64,000 nt of DNA, from assembly GCA_021397835.1 (NCBI GenBank), contig JAJFZO010000049.1, positions 2,299,001 to 2,363,000 of the forward strand. Reading direction: 5' to 3'. How positions within the stretch are numbered: position 1 is the stretch's first letter; each line of letters starts with the position of its first letter. The position numbers and the translations under genes were made by a program. The notes under the pieces are model-generated. The model ran no database searches and was not told where the DNA came from. It saw only the letters and a list, made by a program, of their open reading frames with translations. Shown here piece by piece: positions 51,701 to 64,000 of this stretch. This stretch comes from Moringa oleifera (lineage: Eukaryota; Streptophyta; Magnoliopsida; Brassicales; Moringaceae).

Positions 51701-52775
51701 ACTTTAATTTACAAGCTTGGGCACTCCTAGGTATGGCGAGTTATGGGCAGCTACAAGAAGAAAGCAATGATGGGGAATCCATCAAACTGCTACCTAAGAA
51801 GGAGAGAAAAGGAGAAAGAACCGCACACAAGATAGTTAGATTTTGGATTCTAGTTTTTTAGTATATATAGAGCAGATGATAAAGGAAGCCGAGGCAGCAG
51901 AAGTCTTGTTTTCACTGCATACATTTCCAGGAATTATATTGGGATTGAGGATAACAGATTAACCAGAAACCCAGTTCCTCAGTGATCATCAGAAAAGAGA
52001 AGCAGAAGTGGAGAAACCGTTAGATATGGTTGATCCAGGATATATACCCATCAGTTATCAGTGATTATAGTTGGAAACAAGAAGCTAGCTATATATATGC
52101 AGTTTTATAGGCATTCGTTTTCTTTCAGTGATATGTACACATCTGTATTTAATGTTTTTGACAGTCTAAGAGAAGCCATTGTCTACTGCAGCACTTCCTT
52201 CTAAAAGGTTGTCTCTTTTATGGTTTTAGTTCTCGTTCCATGTTAAGATCACTGAGGAAAAATGCATAGTGAGGTCCGATTATGAAAACCCAAAAAGAAA
52301 AAGCAGAGTTATTAAATGGGCAGTAAAGATTTTGAGAGAAAATTGATCAAGTCAATTAGTAAGTACAAAGAGTAAAGCAAAATGGGTATAGACAAATGGT
52401 GGCATGTTAGGAAATTAGTTTAGGAGCTGCAAAGAGTGGAATTCTGTCAGGGTCCAATGGCTAACCAAGAAGGCAAAGGCTCTGGCAGTGATAGCTTGAC
52501 AGATAAGATGATTAGACTTTATGCCTATATGTGTGCAATATTAAGCAATGAAAAGGTACTTAAAAGAAAGAAACTCATACCCACTTGGTACCACAAAACA
52601 TGAATAAATAGGGAGCTACGCTATAGGCTACGGTTCCTCTAATGAAGAAAAGGAAAGCGACTTAACAGCCAGAGAGGCTGGAGGCTCAACGGTTTCTCAG
52701 ACAGCAGAGTGGGACAGTAGAGTAGAGTACTAGTGTGGGGTTAATTCTGTAGACGAAGAAGAAAGCTTCACAACC

Positions 52776-52795
52776 CTCTCTCTCTCTCTCTCTCT
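52776..52795. repeat. (CT)n microsatellite
   Basis: A short uninterrupted CT repeat in the DCL1-NGATHA intergenic region. Confidence 0.8.
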
Positions 52796-55700
52796 ACAGT
52801 ATTCAAATACGTATGGCTTGGCGTATGTATTAATTGGATAGTGCTGGATAGTGCTGGGTGCGCAGGAGGGAGTATGCATGCCGCAGCCGTAACAGTTGGC
52901 GTATCTTAAAAGGAATGATATGGGTATCGTAGCAGTCGGCATTTGAGCCTCTTTTTTGAGCTAATTAACCTGGTTGATTCGTTTGCGTCCCTCTGGCCAT
53001 ACATAAGGCCCCACTATGCTTGTAGAGGAGTCTACCGTCTCGATTAATTTAATAATCGTGACTAGCTACATGAGATGCTTGTGTGTGTAGCAGTCTGGCT
53101 AGTCCTCAATCAATCCTAGACCCTGGGGCTCATGACAGTTGTTGCCATTATCAACATATAAACACTCCATGGAATGGATACCACTAGTTGATGGAGACCC
53201 ATCTGATGCCCTTTTTTCGGGTTAATAATAAGAAAAAAGAAAAGCCATGAGGAAAGAGGTTAGGAATGGATAAAATTTTGATGGGTAGAGTAGAGAACAT
53301 GGAAGACAACTTTCTTGTCCCATAAATAAGGAGAACCTAAAGGCCAGCCGGCCTACAAGTGATCAGTGACTTAATTCTTTGTAGGGAATATAACAGCAAA
53401 CCCTAGTTTTGCTCGGCCCTGCTGCAGCTTGCCGGTCTCCGCCACTTCCTGATAAGTAATTACACAAACATGCACACACCCAGTTCATGAAATCACGTTT
53501 TCTCTCGATTTTAAAGTGTCATCGGGACAGATAAGCTTTACACAGTGAAGTGGGTAAGTTTTGGTAGTTGAACTGCTGAGGAGGGAAGTACTGAGTGAAA
53601 AAAAAAATGATGGTGGTGAGGTTGATGGCTATGGCGTGGGCACAGAGAGAGAGAGAGAGAGGAAAAGACAAGAAAAAGCTAGCCAAGCAGGAGAGTTACG
53701 GAACCAAAGATGACAGCCAACCATTCCATGTCTATGTGGGTGAGTCCAGTTCGTCCTGGTTGGGGACTGTAGGGGCTTGTGGTCCTGGCTCGCTGTTGAT
53801 TGACCTACATGCATGTACCACTGCAGCCAAACAGTTCACCCTGCTCTCTCCCTCCATTATTAATAACATAATAATCTCTGCACTAATAACAGTGAAACCA
53901 AAGTAGTACATAATTAAATACCAAAGATGGAGCATGCTTTCATCTGAATGAATGATGAAAGAGAGAGAAAGAGGGGTCTCCTAAGATAGGGCATGCAGAG
54001 ATAGGCTTTAGCTTTAGCTTTAAAAGGGCAGCAGTCAGCAACCCCATAGCCCTCCCTCCTCTGCACTTTGACGTTAACTCATGATAATTCCTCGTAAGTT
54101 CTCGATAATCGATACTTGTTCCTTGTTTGTTTGTAACCACAGCCATAATCCATTCTTTTAGTAAAAAACCTTCATTTCGTGGAAATCTGCATGCGCTCTT
54201 TACTGATAAAAGTGAATCAGAAAATCAAAATTGTTTTGATAACACAAACAGTACTTTGCTTTTCTTCTCTTTTGCAGTTTTAGCATTCAATCAATCTTAC
54301 CTTTAAATCTCTCAAACTGGAAACCCTTTCTACTTATAACTAATTAAACGTTTCAATTTTCTTTATCCAATCCTATGATCAATGCAATGTTTATCAATCT
54401 TGGACGGATATTAATGTTGTAAAGGTGCCAAAAAAATCTTTTAAATTCTTATTAATATTTTTTTTACATTTTTTAAAATAAAATGGAGCTGATTTGCATG
54501 AAATTATAAAATCAATTGGTATCGGTATAAAACTTTCTACCCTAAACAACAACAGTTTTGGAAATTATTAGTTTGTACAATCTACATATTAAAAAAATTA
54601 AGATAAATAAAACCCGAGAAAATGATATTTAATCCTACCAGATTCTATCATTCAACTAATTAATTAACCTGAAAATTTTAGTTTCATGAAAAATCCTTTA
54701 AAATTCTTTGTAACTTTCCGATTGGAAGAGCTGATGTTCCAATTAATCAATAGTCGGTAAGTAATATGCCCTCTTTCTTTGGTCATTATTTTCACTTTTA
54801 TATCATATTTTAGAATTTGTATGAAATTTTAATCGCTTTCGTTAAGAAAATTATTTGGTATGATAAAGCTCAGTAAGATATTAATCCCACAAAGGCCAAT
54901 TTTAAAAAAAAAAAATAAAAAAATGTAAATTTTTCAAGAACAAAAGAATCAAATCTTTCCTATGTTTAGTTATTATATTATTAATTAAGTATCTGGAAAA
55001 TTGAAAAATAGATTATTTAATTTCTAGAATCCAACTTTTCCCAAAATTAAATGGATCCTAATGAAACCCTACTCCCTTCTTCTAGTGATGCCATCCTGCA
55101 GCATCATTATAGCTCAAAAAAACAGTGTCCCTAAAGTTAATAGGCTTTGAATTGGAACATAATTCTTAATAGAATCAACATTTTCGGACCACATATACTA
55201 GATTATGAAAATATTACGTTTTTATGCTGCCTAAATTCTAAAGTGATTGACTTTATGTTCTTCAATCTTCTGGCACTAATAATATGCACCATATACGAAT
55301 AATTCGAGATCGATAACACTTTACATTATAAGATCATATGGTCCACGCATGCAAGTGGGCAAGTGGTTGAGGGGATGCCAACGTGTAGTAACCTATTTCT
55401 GTAAATTAATTTTATCGCACTAAATTAACATAAGCATGATAAATCGTTTTCGTTGAAATTGCATTCCATATATTTAGAGTTAGGGTTTGGTTTGGTTTCT
55501 TAAGAACGAAAATTACCTTCACTCGTTGATCTGATGATGATGAAATTGAGGTGATCAATTTGAAACACTTCATTTTGAAGGTTTCATGGGATTTGTTTAA
55601 GCATAAGATCGTTGATGATCAAATTGTGGCTGGCATTAATGGCTTAATTTTCACTAGCAACTTGGAGGACCAACAAATCTTCTACCATTGATAGAGTACA

Positions 55701-56824
55701 ACTGTGGTAGTAGCTGTTGTTCAAACTTGTTGTTTCCCGAGAATCACGAAATAGTACACCATATGAACTCTTCCTTGCATGTTAGCTAGCCGCAATTGGT
55801 AGGAATGTCATAAGAAATTAATTAGATTGAATAAATTAATTATGACGGAAAGAAGAACAAAGGGGATGACCCAATAAACAACGTGTTTGGTAAATTCTAC
55901 AGGTTCTTTAGCCATGAAAGCTTGCACGAGAATAATAAATGAACCCATTTGCCTAATAAAAATGGCTTTACTTCAGATGACATTAACCTATGGTTTTTAT
56001 ATTCATTAACATATGTTTATATTTTTAAAAAATCAGTACAATTCAGTCAACTATGGTTGTGGTCATTCCCACGTTGTCTCTTTGCATGTTCTCCGTTCTT
56101 CTTACATTCTTCTCGGCCAGAACCTTACTTCTCATCCCCGAAAGATTACATTTTTCTAGGTTCTTGAACTGGTGGTTTGCATTAACACATGATTGTACTG
56201 CATTAAGTCAGAAATAATATTTCTTCCTGTGTGAGCCTTTAATCAAAGATTTCGACTTTAACTTGGTGATCTAAGTAAAAGGTGTTCATAAAAATTGGCG
56301 TATAACTTTAAACAGAGAAGAGAATTGCGGATTTAATGAAGATGGGTATGGCTAAATGGGGGCTTGGCAGCTGGGAGGAATCTTTGGGTCTAGTTGAACA
56401 GTAGAGAGGATGTGGGAGGTCGGTCTGTTTCAGTTTCCCCTCTCTACTTTTCTGGCACTCAGGACCAGCAACAGGCAGACACGCACAAATGCAATCAAAT
56501 GGCACGAAAGTCAAAACTCAAAACCTAACAAGGACATGCTTTCTCTTTGTTTCTCTCTCCTCAACAATTGGACCGGAGAAAACTCAATAATTAATTAGTA
56601 GTATGCTGCTAATAAGAATAGAAATAACAATAACATGTGATAATGTAAAAATCTGACTTGGAGACTTTGGAGGGCAAGTGAGTTTCATATCACAGTCTCA
56701 TTTGCCAAACTGGCCTATTTGGGTCTTAGTACATAAGTGTAGAGATAAGTAACAAGAAAATGATGAAAAGGACAAACTCACATGAGCCGAACCAGATCAT
56801 TCATGGGCCCCTACGTTGTATTAC

Positions 56825-56827
<3 letters not shown>

Positions 56828-56859
<32 letters not shown>
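56828..56859. repeat. (CT)n microsatellite in the NGATHA promoter/leader
   Basis: A perfect CT repeat of about 16 units, about 0.8 kb upstream of the NGATHA ATG, in pyrimidine-rich sequence typical of plant core promoters and leaders. Confidence 0.85.
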
Positions 56860-56862
<3 letters not shown>

Positions 56863-57619
56863 ATCTCATATGGGTTTCTCTTTATGCTTTCTTCAGAGTC
56901 TTTTAAGAGCCTAAAAGACAGAAACTCTTGCTTCACACCAGCACAGAAGCTTCCAGGGGGAGAGAGATTATAAGCTGCTCAGCCGAACCCAGTTTCTCTT
57001 CTCTTGGTGCTTCGACTAGAAGGAGAGAAAAACATGGTATTTTCTTGAATCTCGTTTAGGGTTTTGAGTGCTTTCTGTGTTATTTGTCTTTGTTTGCCAA
57101 ATTAAGAAGAGGGCACCAACTGGGTGTTTATTTTATTGGAGAGCTTCCCTTTTTTGGTTTCTCTCTGTGGCCTCAAAGATCTGAAAGCAAAATCATACCA
57201 ACCAGAAACCAAGTTTGCATTTACAAAGGTGAGGCCACATAACTTTTCTTTGTTCTTTGTTTGTTCAATCATTCTTATTTTGTGGTCAATTTTTTGTTCC
57301 AATCATAATATCCAGTCAGCGTGTGTGCGGTAAAGAAGGTAAATTTGAAGGTGGGTCATCAAGAACTATGTGCAAGAATAAAAATGAGTATTGTCATAAT
57401 GAAGAAGAAGAAGAAGCGATGACCAGGGATGCGAGTAAAGCTCCCTTTTTCTTCATCTTCTTCTTCCTCGTCCTCATCTTCTGCTCCTTCTACTTTGTAG
57501 GAAACCTTTTGTTCCTGATCATCAGCGCACACTCCATGGTCGGACACCCTTGATTATCAATCCGATCCTCAACAATTGGGCAAAGGGAGCCTCGATTTGC
57601 ACAAAAAACTAGTCTCCTT

Positions 57620-58630
57620 ATGGACTTGTCGCTTGCAAGCAACGAGCTAGTCGATGGAAATGGTGGTTCTAGCAGCGGCCTTGATCATATTAATAGAAGT
57701 GGTGCCATCTCCATTGAGAAAGAGCACATGTTTGATAAAGTTGTCACGCCCAGCGATGTGGGTAAGCTTAACCGCCTGGTGATACCAAAGCAACATGCAG
57801 AGAAGTACTTCCCTCTTGATGCTTCGTCGAACGAAAAGGGTCTGCTTTTGAACTTCGAAGACCGGAACGGGAAGCCCTGGCGGTTCCGGTACTCCTACTG
57901 GAACAGCAGCCAGAGCTATGTGATGACGAAAGGGTGGAGTCGTTTTGTCAAGGAGAAGAAGCTCGATGCCGGTGACATCGTATCGTTTCAACGCGGCGTT
58001 GGGGAATCAGGCAAGGATCGTTTATACATTGATTGGAGGCGCAGGCCTGATGCGCCTGATCCCGCAATGGTTGCAAATATTCAGCTCCACAATCAGCTCG
58101 CTTTTCCTCAGTTATTCCGGTGGGGTAGGCTTTACTCCTTGCCCCAAGCTCTCTCCTCGCGGTATGAGCATTTGCAGCGCTTAAATTACAGCATTTATCC
58201 TTATCATAACAATCCCCATCAGCATAATCATTATCATCATCAACCGCACCATCAACAGGCGATTGCTGGTTATGGCAACGCCGCAGCCCGGTATTACGTA
58301 AGGTCATCGGAGCCACACCAAATTGGGCCGGTACAAGAGGGAGGGGGTGTGCCGCCGCCATTGGTGATTGATTCAGTGCCCGTTGTTCATGGGAAGGTCG
58401 CGGCCAAGAGGCTTAGGTTGTTTGGGGTGAACATGGAATGCCCACCAGAAGATGGATCTTCGCCGACAATTACACATAACACAATGGATTCCGTGCTCTC
58501 TTCTCACTTACCGTCCTCCTCCCTCTCGCCTCTCCAATTAAGGTTGCCTGGCACTACCCATTTGTCTTCGATGCAAGCAGATTATTCGGACAAAGGGAAA
58601 TCTTCCTTGCCCTTTGATTTGGATCTATGA
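57620..58630 (+). CDS. NGA1: NGATHA-type B3 transcription factor
   Basis: A nuclear B3 DNA-binding protein of the RAV/NGATHA group. These proteins shape style and stigma and limit lateral-organ growth. It is a single exon of 336 residues. The B3 domain spans about residues 36-142 ([51 protein letters not shown]). There is no AP2 domain before it, which separates it from RAV1. A His-rich stretch follows (196-213), then [13 protein letters not shown], the B3-type repression motif RLFGV (266-270, within [11 protein letters not shown]) and the NGA C-terminus [15 protein letters not shown] 57620 is the first in-frame Met and gives the MDLSL start seen in NGA proteins. The leader contains other ATGs (for example 57034) and probably an intron, which I cannot place. 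NGA1 and NGA3 cannot be separated, because the locus corresponds to both. Confidence 0.93.
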   Translation: MDLSLASNELVDGNGGSSSGLDHINRSGAISIEKEHMFDKVVTPSDVGKLNRLVIPKQHAEKYFPLDASSNEKGLLLNFEDRNGKPWRFRYSYWNSSQSYVMTKGWSRFVKEKKLDAGDIVSFQRGVGESGKDRLYIDWRRRPDAPDPAMVANIQLHNQLAFPQLFRWGRLYSLPQALSSRYEHLQRLNYSIYPYHNNPHQHNHYHHQPHHQQAIAGYGNAAARYYVRSSEPHQIGPVQEGGGVPPPLVIDSVPVVHGKVAAKRLRLFGVNMECPPEDGSSPTITHNTMDSVLSSHLPSSSLSPLQLRLPGTTHLSSMQADYSDKGKSSLPFDLDL

Positions 58631-59036
58631 GCATATGCCCAATGACGGACCAAGCAGGAGGAGAAGACAGTGGAAGCTAGACTTTCTTTTCCAATGGCCA
58701 TCGGAGCGGTAGATTTAGAGAGGACATTTAAAGATGTTGTAAGATAAATTCTAGCATTTCAGTTTCTTATTTGCTTTCATTTTTGTTTTGAATAATCATT
58801 CTAGTAAATTTTGAGTTAAGGTTTGGGATCTGTGAGCTACAGATGAAAGAGAGAGGCCACAAGACCGAACTGCAAATCCTTGAATTGTGTATAATACATA
58901 TACAGTTATATCAGCATAAATATTCTCGTCATGTCAATTAATTCAAACTTTACTGTAGTAGGCCCTGAACTTTCCCACTGTATCCTTCCCTTGGTCTCTA
59001 CCCAGTTTGCTTGGATAAACACCTTCCCCTTAATTT

Positions 59037-59074
<38 letters not shown>

Positions 59075-62000
59075 GACAGCATTCTGATAGATAGAATAGA
59101 AGTTGTTTTTCATCTTTTCTCTCTCTTTTGTTTCTATTACCTCGTTAGGTTGTTGTTTCTTGCTGCTGCTTTGTAGCAAGTGATGAGCATAAAGCTGAAG
59201 GGCTGTAAAAGGTAGGATCTGTTTTCATATTGCTGACTTTATTATCACCAAATTCACTTCTTTTTTTTTTTTTTTTTTCCTTCTTGGTAATTCATCTCTT
59301 CTCTTTACAGCTACCTCCCTGTCTAGATTACCGCACACAAATTGAAAAGAGTACTTAGTGTTAAAGAGAGTTTCCATATGAGGTACGATGAAGCTCATGA
59401 ACTTCATTCACACTTGGTAGGAAGTTAAATGCCATGTATTTAATATGTGCTGAAACCCAGTTTGCGTTTATGCATACCTTACAGTTTGTGTGACTCGTTC
59501 TTTACATAAAGGGTATGCTGCTTCTTATATATTAGTTCTTAAATACTCATGTTTGAACATACTAGTGTTGGTTGTTCTCCTCCTTCATTGTTATTTATTA
59601 CAATTCTACACCATGAGGGGTGACAAGAACTCATGCTAGCTTGTCATAGAAGATTATTTTCTAAAAGAAACCAGCTTTCCTTTATTAACTTGGAAAGGAA
59701 AGCATTAACAACTAACTGCAGGAGGTCTTAAATCTTCTGTGACTTAAAGAATATGACACATATGATCAATCAACAGTTTATGATGATTAGATAATTATAT
59801 CAGGTAAAAACTTCATAAGATTGCTATCTTGGTTATTAACATCAGGAATCCACTTCAAGCATTAATGTAGAGATATCCTTCTGATCATATATATACTGAG
59901 TGTTTAGATAACTTACACCAATTAACTTTCTTGAAAAATTATTCCAGTCTTTTGAGTGTTTTAGGCTTTCAATTTGATGAAATTGACCTGTAATTCTTTC
60001 TCTCAGATCCACAGGAATTCTCCTTATGAGGGAACAAACTAGCAATCTGGCTGGCTAATGAATTGCATCTGTCTGTGTGTGTAGTCCTGATAATATAATG
60101 AATTCTTGGTGTGAAGGTAGGCTTCTGTGTGTTTAGAGCTTAGACCTGCATTGCCACTATTATTCTACAGCAGTATTGCAGTTCTTTTGCCTTACAATAT
60201 ATAAATCTTAAAATGTAATGCTCGTTTAGGTTCCTGCAGTTGCTTTATCCTAATGTCTTCAATGCTAGAAAGCATGCTCAGGTCACCCCTTGGTGGTCTT
60301 TGCCTGTGGTACTTATATATGCTTTTTGGGTATTATTGGTAGATGCACCTATATATGTTGAAATCTTCACCAAGTACCCAGTTGTTCCATGATCTAGTAG
60401 AATCTAGCTAGTTGTAAGAAAGTGTTACACTTCCAAAGTCCACATGGCCGCATAGCACATGTGTTCAAAGAACCAAAAACTAGAAGGTTCGATACATTTT
60501 CTAGTTTTCCAAATGCATTAATACCACAAATTAATGCTTTAGTGTTCATAATTATTAGTCTGATTTTCCTTTGGACCAAGTTGCTTAGTTTCTAGCTGCA
60601 TGTTTACGATATATATGTGTTTTGAAGACAAAATATGAAAGTATCATGCACAAAAAGTGTTCATCAACATCGACCTTAAACATGTTAAGTTATTTTTCAT
60701 AAAAACAAGAATCTTATCTCAGAGATTTTCATCATTTGTAGCAGTGTTTGACTATCTTGTGCAACTGCCTCTACCATTGATGTTTTGAAACTTAAGAACT
60801 GATATGATAGTCTTCATCTTGTTGAAGTTTGAGCTCCGAAAATTTCAGTTTTGGGCTTTAGATGGAACATCTAAATTAACCATAATGTTAATCAGTACTT
60901 AGATATTCATATATATTCTAGTTTATATGAATGCATATATATGTAAGTATCTGAGTACTATTGTTACAATCAAACTTTCTGTCTGAATAATGATTGAGAT
61001 AAAGAAATCATTCAGTATTGATCATTTACCTAACAAATCTAATTACTTCAGTGAACATGCCATGATCAGCATTAGGATTTCAGATCAATTATAGTATTTC
61101 AAACACACACAGACAGAAGTTACAATACAAATAAGGACACTTTCAAATTTTCAATATTCTTAATGTGCCTTGATTGTTACATATTAAGCTCCAGTTTCAA
61201 ATTCTATGACTTGTGAAGCTTGATTTGTAGAGCATGATCCATTGTTTCAAGTACATTTGACAAATGTTGCAGAGAGTTAATTAGTCTGAACTTTTTTGAA
61301 ATTATAAATGACATATTAAATCATTACAAAGTCTTATTTTATACATTTTTTAATATATATATATATATATATATCTTCATCACTTGTAATTCATGTGTAT
61401 TATATTTATATGTTCAAAATATAACATTATTTATAAATCAAGACATTCAAAATATATAATAACAAAGAGTGAAGCATTGCTTTTGAAAGGAAAATCTTCT
61501 GTGGTAAGCACCTTAACTTCTTGATAGAGTTATTGTAAAAGTTTGTTCATGTACTTATCATTAACAAATAATGTACTTTAGTTTGACTAAAATGTATGCA
61601 TTTCAAGTGATTATAGACTCTAAATTAATTTGTGATCTATAATCTTCCACACGAAATTAACTACAACTCCAGTTTTCCATTATGAAATAAGAAATTAATA
61701 CTTCCTACTTATGATCATTTGCACAAGTAACTCTCATGTGATCACATTTTCCAAATGAACTTCAAAAATACAAAATTATCATGGACTTGTAATTAGTTGG
61801 GACACGGTGATAGAACGATTAATGAATATCTGATCATATATATCTTGACATACAATAATAATCTTCCCGAAAGAAGACATTTCTTCTTCGCAGGGCTATT
61901 CTAAAGACAATAACATATGTTAAAAACAGAAAATAGAGCAATCTCAAATTCTACGTATGATTTCCCATTATTTCTTGCCACTTAATTAGCTATATACAGT

Positions 62001-63166
62001 ACCATAGTGGACATCATGATCTTACCCATTTTTCATATCCATTGATTCTTTCACAGGCCTGGACTGATCATCATTCTCTCTATAACGTAATCGTCATGAC
62101 CCTGATGATAACATGCAACCAAAATTAATCCTCGAAATCGCTTATAATTATGGTATTGGTGAAAAACAAACACTGCTTCATGGATATAGAATCACAAAGA
62201 CACCAACCTGTAGCGCATATTACAGAGAAGCAAGAGGGGGGACATGTTCCAATTATTGCTGGTAATAATAAAGATAGATTAAGAAGAGTGAGTGACTGAG
62301 TGACTGGATTCCTCATGGATATTGAAGTCTCCCCCATCCCCACCCTATAAAAGAAAGAAAAGCATATGTTCATAGGTTAGGCTTGATAGGCACAATTGAT
62401 GCTGATAAAGAAACTACATGCATGTGCCCACAGTACAGAAAGAAAGAAAGAGAAAGAATAGGGAAGTTTGTGTATGGTGGGTGTTAGGTCTTCTTTTTGG
62501 TTCAGGTTCATGTCTAATAATCAAGCAGCAACAGCAGCAGCAACTCCACCAGGGGAAGGCGTGAATAAACATATGTACAACAACGTCTTCTTAGCCTGCA
62601 GTTGCTCGCTTCAATCTTTTGCATGGACCACGTTCTTCCTTCGCATTCAATGCTATTCTGCCCTTTCCCCCTCGTTCTGCACTTCAACCCAAAATAAACA
62701 GTATAGCAACAATACCTACTCAACATTTCATGTGATATCTACGCCTCCCTCTCTACTTCTTTTGCCTCTAGGTACATTCAGCTCTGTTGGTATCCCTTAC
62801 AGTTTTTCAGATTTTATATCCTTCGGAATTACTCCATCAATAAATATTACATAAAATTTAATTTTTATATTCAGAGAAATTCTTTTATGAATTGCCTGGG
62901 AATAAATAGTTAAATAAATAAATATTAAGGTAAATATAGTCTTATCCATAACTTTGTATATTATCATTTGGGTGAAAGATAGAGCACTTCTTTTAAGAAG
63001 TTTTTTTTTTTTTTAGGAATATGTTGCATGCGCTTTAATTAAATTAATTATTAACTCAATAAAATAAGATTTGTGGGCTAAGTTGAGCGTGGCCCATATT
63101 TTGGGTGCAGGTTGGCCCATGAAAGCCTGCTTTTGGGACTCAGCGGAAGCGTGGAGCTCGCTGGAA
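58631..63166. other. Intergenic region between NGATHA and ARV1
   Basis: NGATHA 3' UTR then about 4 kb of AT-rich DNA. A CT repeat lies at 59039-59071, a T-run near 59262-59278 and a TA repeat near 61350-61372. No gene, tRNA or clear transposon is recognised. Confidence 0.5.
59039..59071. repeat. (CT)n microsatellite downstream of NGATHA
   Basis: A perfect TC repeat of about 16 units, 0.4 kb past the NGATHA stop codon. Confidence 0.85.
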
Positions 63167-63247
63167 ATGGAGGAAAAGGCAGTTGGAGAGCAACTTCTGT
63201 CTCGAAGGACTTGCGAGCCAGCGTCTGAGGAAAAGAATGGAGTATAG
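63167..63247 (+). promoter_or_regulatory. Upstream ORF overlapping the ARV1 start
   Basis: An ATG at 63167 in a good context (GGAAATGGAG) opens 26 codons (starting MEEKAVGEQLLSRRTCEP) and ends at TAG 63245-63247. This is 11 bases inside ARV1 and in a different frame. Ribosomes starting here would bypass the ARV1 ATG at 63237. Whether the transcript includes this ATG depends on the start site, which I cannot fix. Confidence 0.5.
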
Positions 63248-63690
63248 GTGTGTGCAGTGCGGGGTTGGAGTCAAAGCCCTCTTCGTGCAATACTCACCTG
63301 GAAACATTAGACTCGTGAAATGTGTAAGCTTTGTTTTTTTGTGATTTTCACGTCATCCTTCTCTTAATTTCCCCATTTTCCTAATCACTGTAATTAAAGA
63401 TTGTTTTCTTTTATTTGATAGGATAATTGCAAAGCAGTTGCAGATGAGTACATTGAATGTGAACTCATGGTCTAGAACCTTCTATCTCTACTAAATTTAA
63501 CTGTTTTTCAATGCCTTTGTTTAGTTATTGAGTTGTGTTGTTGTTGGTTATTATTACCATCAGTTTTTTTTCCTTATTCTTTTTTTGGTCATTGATGTAG
63601 ATTCTTTTGATCGACTTGATTCTGCACAAGCTAAAAGCTTATAAGCATCTACTTTACAATGTGCTCAATAAAAAAACTGTGAATTTCAAG
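63237..63690 (+). CDS. ARV1: ARV1 sterol/lipid homeostasis protein, 5' part (cut by window end)
   Basis: ARV1 is an ER membrane protein for sterol distribution and lipid homeostasis. Three coding exons are visible: 63237-63323, 63422-63469 and 63601-63690, all in phase (75 residues). They encode the ARV1 homology domain: MEYRCVQCGVGVKALFVQYS, then GNIRLVKCDNCKAVADEYIE. Cys5/Cys8 and Cys29/Cys32 form the zinc-binding CxxC pairs. The following LLIDLILHKLKAYKHLLYNV is the start of the first membrane region. The rest (usually about 160 more residues) lies beyond the window; the intron starting at 63691 runs to the edge. An overlapping upstream ORF precedes it. Confidence 0.9.
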
Positions 63691-64000
63691 GTACAGCTAT
63701 CTTAATTTGCTTGGTTGGTTTTGACTTACTTTTCTGATGTGAACTATATAATCTGTTAGAGAAATCACGTTTTTTTGTGAATAATTGAAAGTCTAGTATT
63801 AATCAAATGTACTTCTTAATTTTGTGTTCTTCTCTACATAATGGTGAGTAGAAAAATGGTTAGGGCTCTTATGTGTCTTGAACTTATGCTGAGTGAATTT
63901 CATAATATTTTCTGATTCTTTTGATAATTTTCGATTAACAAGCGATATTTTCTCAATTTTTGTTATAGCAGCTATAGTATCGGCTATTGTTTCATTAATT

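Larger units (their letters stand above)
48304..57619. other. Long intergenic region between divergent DCL1 and NGATHA
   Basis: DCL1 leader and promoter lie at about 48304-49250 on the minus side, including a CT repeat and a G-box CCACGTGG near 49217. The remaining 8 kb show no supported gene; open frames here have no recognisable domain or splice context. CT/GA repeats lie at 52776-52795, 53645-53662 and 56828-56859. The last kilobase (about 56.6-57.6 kb) is the likely NGATHA promoter and leader. Confidence 0.5.

Noticed and set aside
51141..51861. Plus-strand open frames of 84 and 100 codons in the DCL1-NGATHA gap
   Set aside because: Composition and content look random, with no homologous motif that I recognise.
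53595..53906. 103-codon plus-strand frame with a Lys/Arg-rich start
   Set aside because: The basic part is encoded by a GA microsatellite; nothing else is recognisable.
62468..62854. 128-codon plus-strand frame before ARV1
   Set aside because: No domain, low-complexity Ala and Ser stretches, and no supporting splice or promoter signal.
1..64000. tRNA, rRNA, CRISPR or organelle-derived DNA
   Set aside because: I looked for T-loop-type GGTTCGAAT patterns, rRNA blocks and regular short repeats on both strands and saw none. A covariance-model scan would be needed to be certain.

Overview
This is nuclear DNA from a flowering plant, almost certainly a eudicot and probably a woody rosid. I cannot name the species. 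The evidence is very AT-rich intergenic DNA, short GT-AG introns, many CT/GA microsatellites and seven recognisable plant genes. I rebuilt six of these genes exon by exon with frames that close; the seventh, ARV1, runs off the right edge.

Layout. 1-4.8 kb: two tandem, decayed O-methyltransferase (COMT-family) copies on the minus strand, followed by a MITE-like element with TGTTTGGTTC ends. 5.6-9.1 kb: AT-rich DNA with no gene. 9.2-19.8 kb (+): LHY, a clock MYB transcription factor, with a promoter carrying a G-box and a class I TCP site, a leader containing an upstream ORF, and a 5.8-kb intron holding LINE remnants. 21.0-25.8 kb (-): an ATG1-type autophagy kinase. 26-30 kb: AT-rich DNA with a decayed Ty3/gypsy gag fragment. 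30.4-33.5 kb (+): a wall-associated/LRK10-like receptor pseudokinase resembling Arabidopsis At2g46850. 34.8-37.65 kb (+): soluble inorganic pyrophosphatase (PPA). 38.45-48.3 kb (-): a complete 20-exon DICER-LIKE 1 gene. 48.3-57.6 kb: a long intergenic stretch. 57.6-58.6 kb (+): a single-exon NGATHA B3 transcription factor. 63.2 kb to the edge (+): the first three coding exons of ARV1.

How the pieces fit. From memory, the order and relative strands LHY-PPA-DCL1-NGA-ARV1 match the tip of Arabidopsis chromosome 1 (At1g01060-At1g01020). The pseudokinase sits where At2g46850 sits in the sister block CCA1-At2g46850-PPA3-NGA1. The window therefore looks like the unfractionated ancestral version of both Arabidopsis blocks.

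The most interesting signals are in DCL1. A long foldback lies in intron 14 with a miR838-like arm. A miR162-type site exists only after exons 12 and 13 are joined. Together they would give the microRNA-processing enzyme two feedback loops: competition between Microprocessor cutting and splicing in the nucleus, and slicing of the mature mRNA by miR162.
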